This document shows, one piece after another, positions 63,144 through 64,000 of a stretch of 64,000 bases of DNA. The stretch is taken from contig NZ_CP062229.1 in NCBI RefSeq assembly GCF_024707545.1, positions 4,941,501-5,005,500 on the forward strand, given 5' to 3'. The notes beneath the pieces are model-generated. The model worked only from the letters and a program-made list of their open reading frames with translations. It did no database searches and had not been told where the DNA came from. Origin of the DNA: Mesorhizobium onobrychidis. Lineage in GTDB: Bacteria; Pseudomonadota; Alphaproteobacteria; Rhizobiales; Rhizobiaceae. A program made the position numbers and the translations under genes. The first letter of the stretch is position 1. Each line of letters begins with the position of its first letter.

Positions 63144-64000
63144 TCACGACGCAATTCCCGGCAGTGCCACCGCGCCCGCTGCCTTCACGGCAGCGCCATT
63201 GCGCACCATGGCGATGGCCTTTTCCATGTCGGGGTGGAAATGCCGGTCATTGTCGAGATGCGGCACTTCGGCTCTAACCAGCCTGCGCACCGCTTCGAGC
63301 GCCGCACTCGACGCCAGCGGCGCATGGAAGTCGCAGCCTTGTGCGGCGGCCAGCAATTCGATGCCGATGACGGCCGTCGCATTCTCGATCATGCCGATCA
63401 GCCGGCGCGCGCCGTGTGCCGCCATCGAGACGTGGTCTTCCTGATTGGCCGAGGTCGGGATCGAATCGACGCTGGCCGGATAGGCCTTCTGCTTGTTTTC
63501 CGAGACGAGTGCTGCCGCCGTCACTTGCGGGATCATGAAGCCTGAATTCAGCCCGGGCTTCGGCGTCAGGAAGGCCGGCATGCCGGACAGCGCCGGGTCG
63601 ACCAGCATGGCGATGCGCCGCTCCGACAGCGAGCCGATCTCGCAGACGGCGAGTGCGATCATGTCAGCGGCGAAGGCCACCGGCTCGGCATGGAAATTGC
63701 CGCCGGAAAGCGCGGTGTCGTCCTCGGCGAAGATCAGCGGATTGTCGGTGACGCCGTTGGCCTCGGTGCCCAGCGTGTCGGCGGCCTGGCGCAGCACGCT
63801 GAGCGCCGCGCCCATCACCTGCGGCTGGCAGCGCAGGCAGTACGGATCCTGCACGCGCTCGTCGCCGACCCGGTGCGATTCACGGATGGCGCTGCCGGCC
63901 ATCAGGTTGCGCAGCGCCTCGGCCGCCTCGATCTGGCCAGGATGCTTCCTGAGCAGATGGATGCGCGGATCGAAGGGGGCGTCGGAACCCTTGGCGGCAT
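63144..64000 (-). CDS. hutH: Histidine ammonia-lyase, 5' end outside the window
   Basis: The 3' part of the gene gives 285 residues that read through the window edge. [20 protein letters not shown], then [44 protein letters not shown] and [17 protein letters not shown] are HutH signatures. The MIO-forming Ala-Ser-Gly triad lies upstream of the window. HutH deaminates histidine to urocanate. It leads the hutH-hutG-hutU-hutD cluster. Confidence 0.95.
   Translation of the reverse strand, partial: AAKGSDAPFDPRIHLLRKHPGQIEAAEALRNLMAGSAIRESHRVGDERVQDPYCLRCQPQVMGAALSVLRQAADTLGTEANGVTDNPLIFAEDDTALSGGNFHAEPVAFAADMIALAVCEIGSLSERRIAMLVDPALSGMPAFLTPKPGLNSGFMIPQVTAAALVSENKQKAYPASVDSIPTSANQEDHVSMAAHGARRLIGMIENATAVIGIELLAAAQGCDFHAPLASSAALEAVRRLVRAEVPHLDNDRHFHPDMEKAIAMVRNGAAVKAAGAVALPGIAS

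Overview
The window looks like a chromosomal segment of a high-GC alphaproteobacterium of the Rhizobiales, most probably Mesorhizobium or a close relative. Three things suggest this: the cyclic beta-1,2-glucan synthase and its exporter (ndvB/ndvA, called cgs/cep in M. loti), many palindromic intergenic elements of rhizobial type, and a core gene set (sthA, bpt, parC, aspS, rnd, guaB, rlmE-ppx, metH, ccmC, hut) that reads as alphaproteobacterial. Species-level assignment is inference.

Layout. 1-9.6 kb: a truncated OpgC-type acyltransferase, an alpha/beta hydrolase, sthA, an RDD membrane protein, bpt, an EamA permease, an AI-2E-type membrane protein and parC. 9.8-19.1 kb: an exported protein of unknown function, aspS, a GNAT enzyme, an arsR-SRPBCC-tfoX-like-membrane operon whose last gene is frameshifted, a DUF2380 lipoprotein-like gene, an MFS permease and rnd. 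19.2-20.8 kb: an IS4-family element, with perfect 20-bp ends and an 11-bp target duplication, sits inside one of the palindromic repeats. 20.8-28.7 kb: guaB with a small downstream membrane gene, a short terminator-ended transcript candidate, an MFS exporter broken by one in-frame amber codon, rlmE-ppx, and a YbhN-like membrane protein. 29.0-33.7 kb: tRNA-Gln(CUG) with a good promoter, followed by lower-GC accessory DNA that holds an abortive-infection gene relic, a CHASE-PAS-GGDEF-EAL protein and a methyltransferase. 33.9-38.1 kb: metH with a palindromic operator candidate, then an aminotransferase relic.

38.1-45.9 kb is the most coherent system. Two tandem paralogous membrane proteins are divergent from a tightly overlapping six-gene operon: DUF4129, DUF4350, MoxR ATPase, DUF58 (VWA-like), SpoIIM-like and RDD. 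Overlapping stop/start codons imply one co-translated membrane-associated AAA+ chaperone unit. Its substrate is unknown.

45.9-64 kb: a D-lyxose/mannose isomerase divergent from a D-threonine-aldolase-like enzyme, an isolated ccmC, ndvA and the 8.6-kb ndvB (synthesis and export of cyclic glucan), and the histidine-utilisation cluster hutH-hutG-hutU-hutD, with hutH cut by the window end.

No CRISPR array, prophage or intact defence island was seen. Three otherwise full-length or near-full-length genes look recently broken (membrane gene at 15.4 kb, MFS at 23.6 kb, transposase N-terminus), and two older gene relics are present. Nine palindromic mosaic elements of at least three families occupy intergenic gaps.
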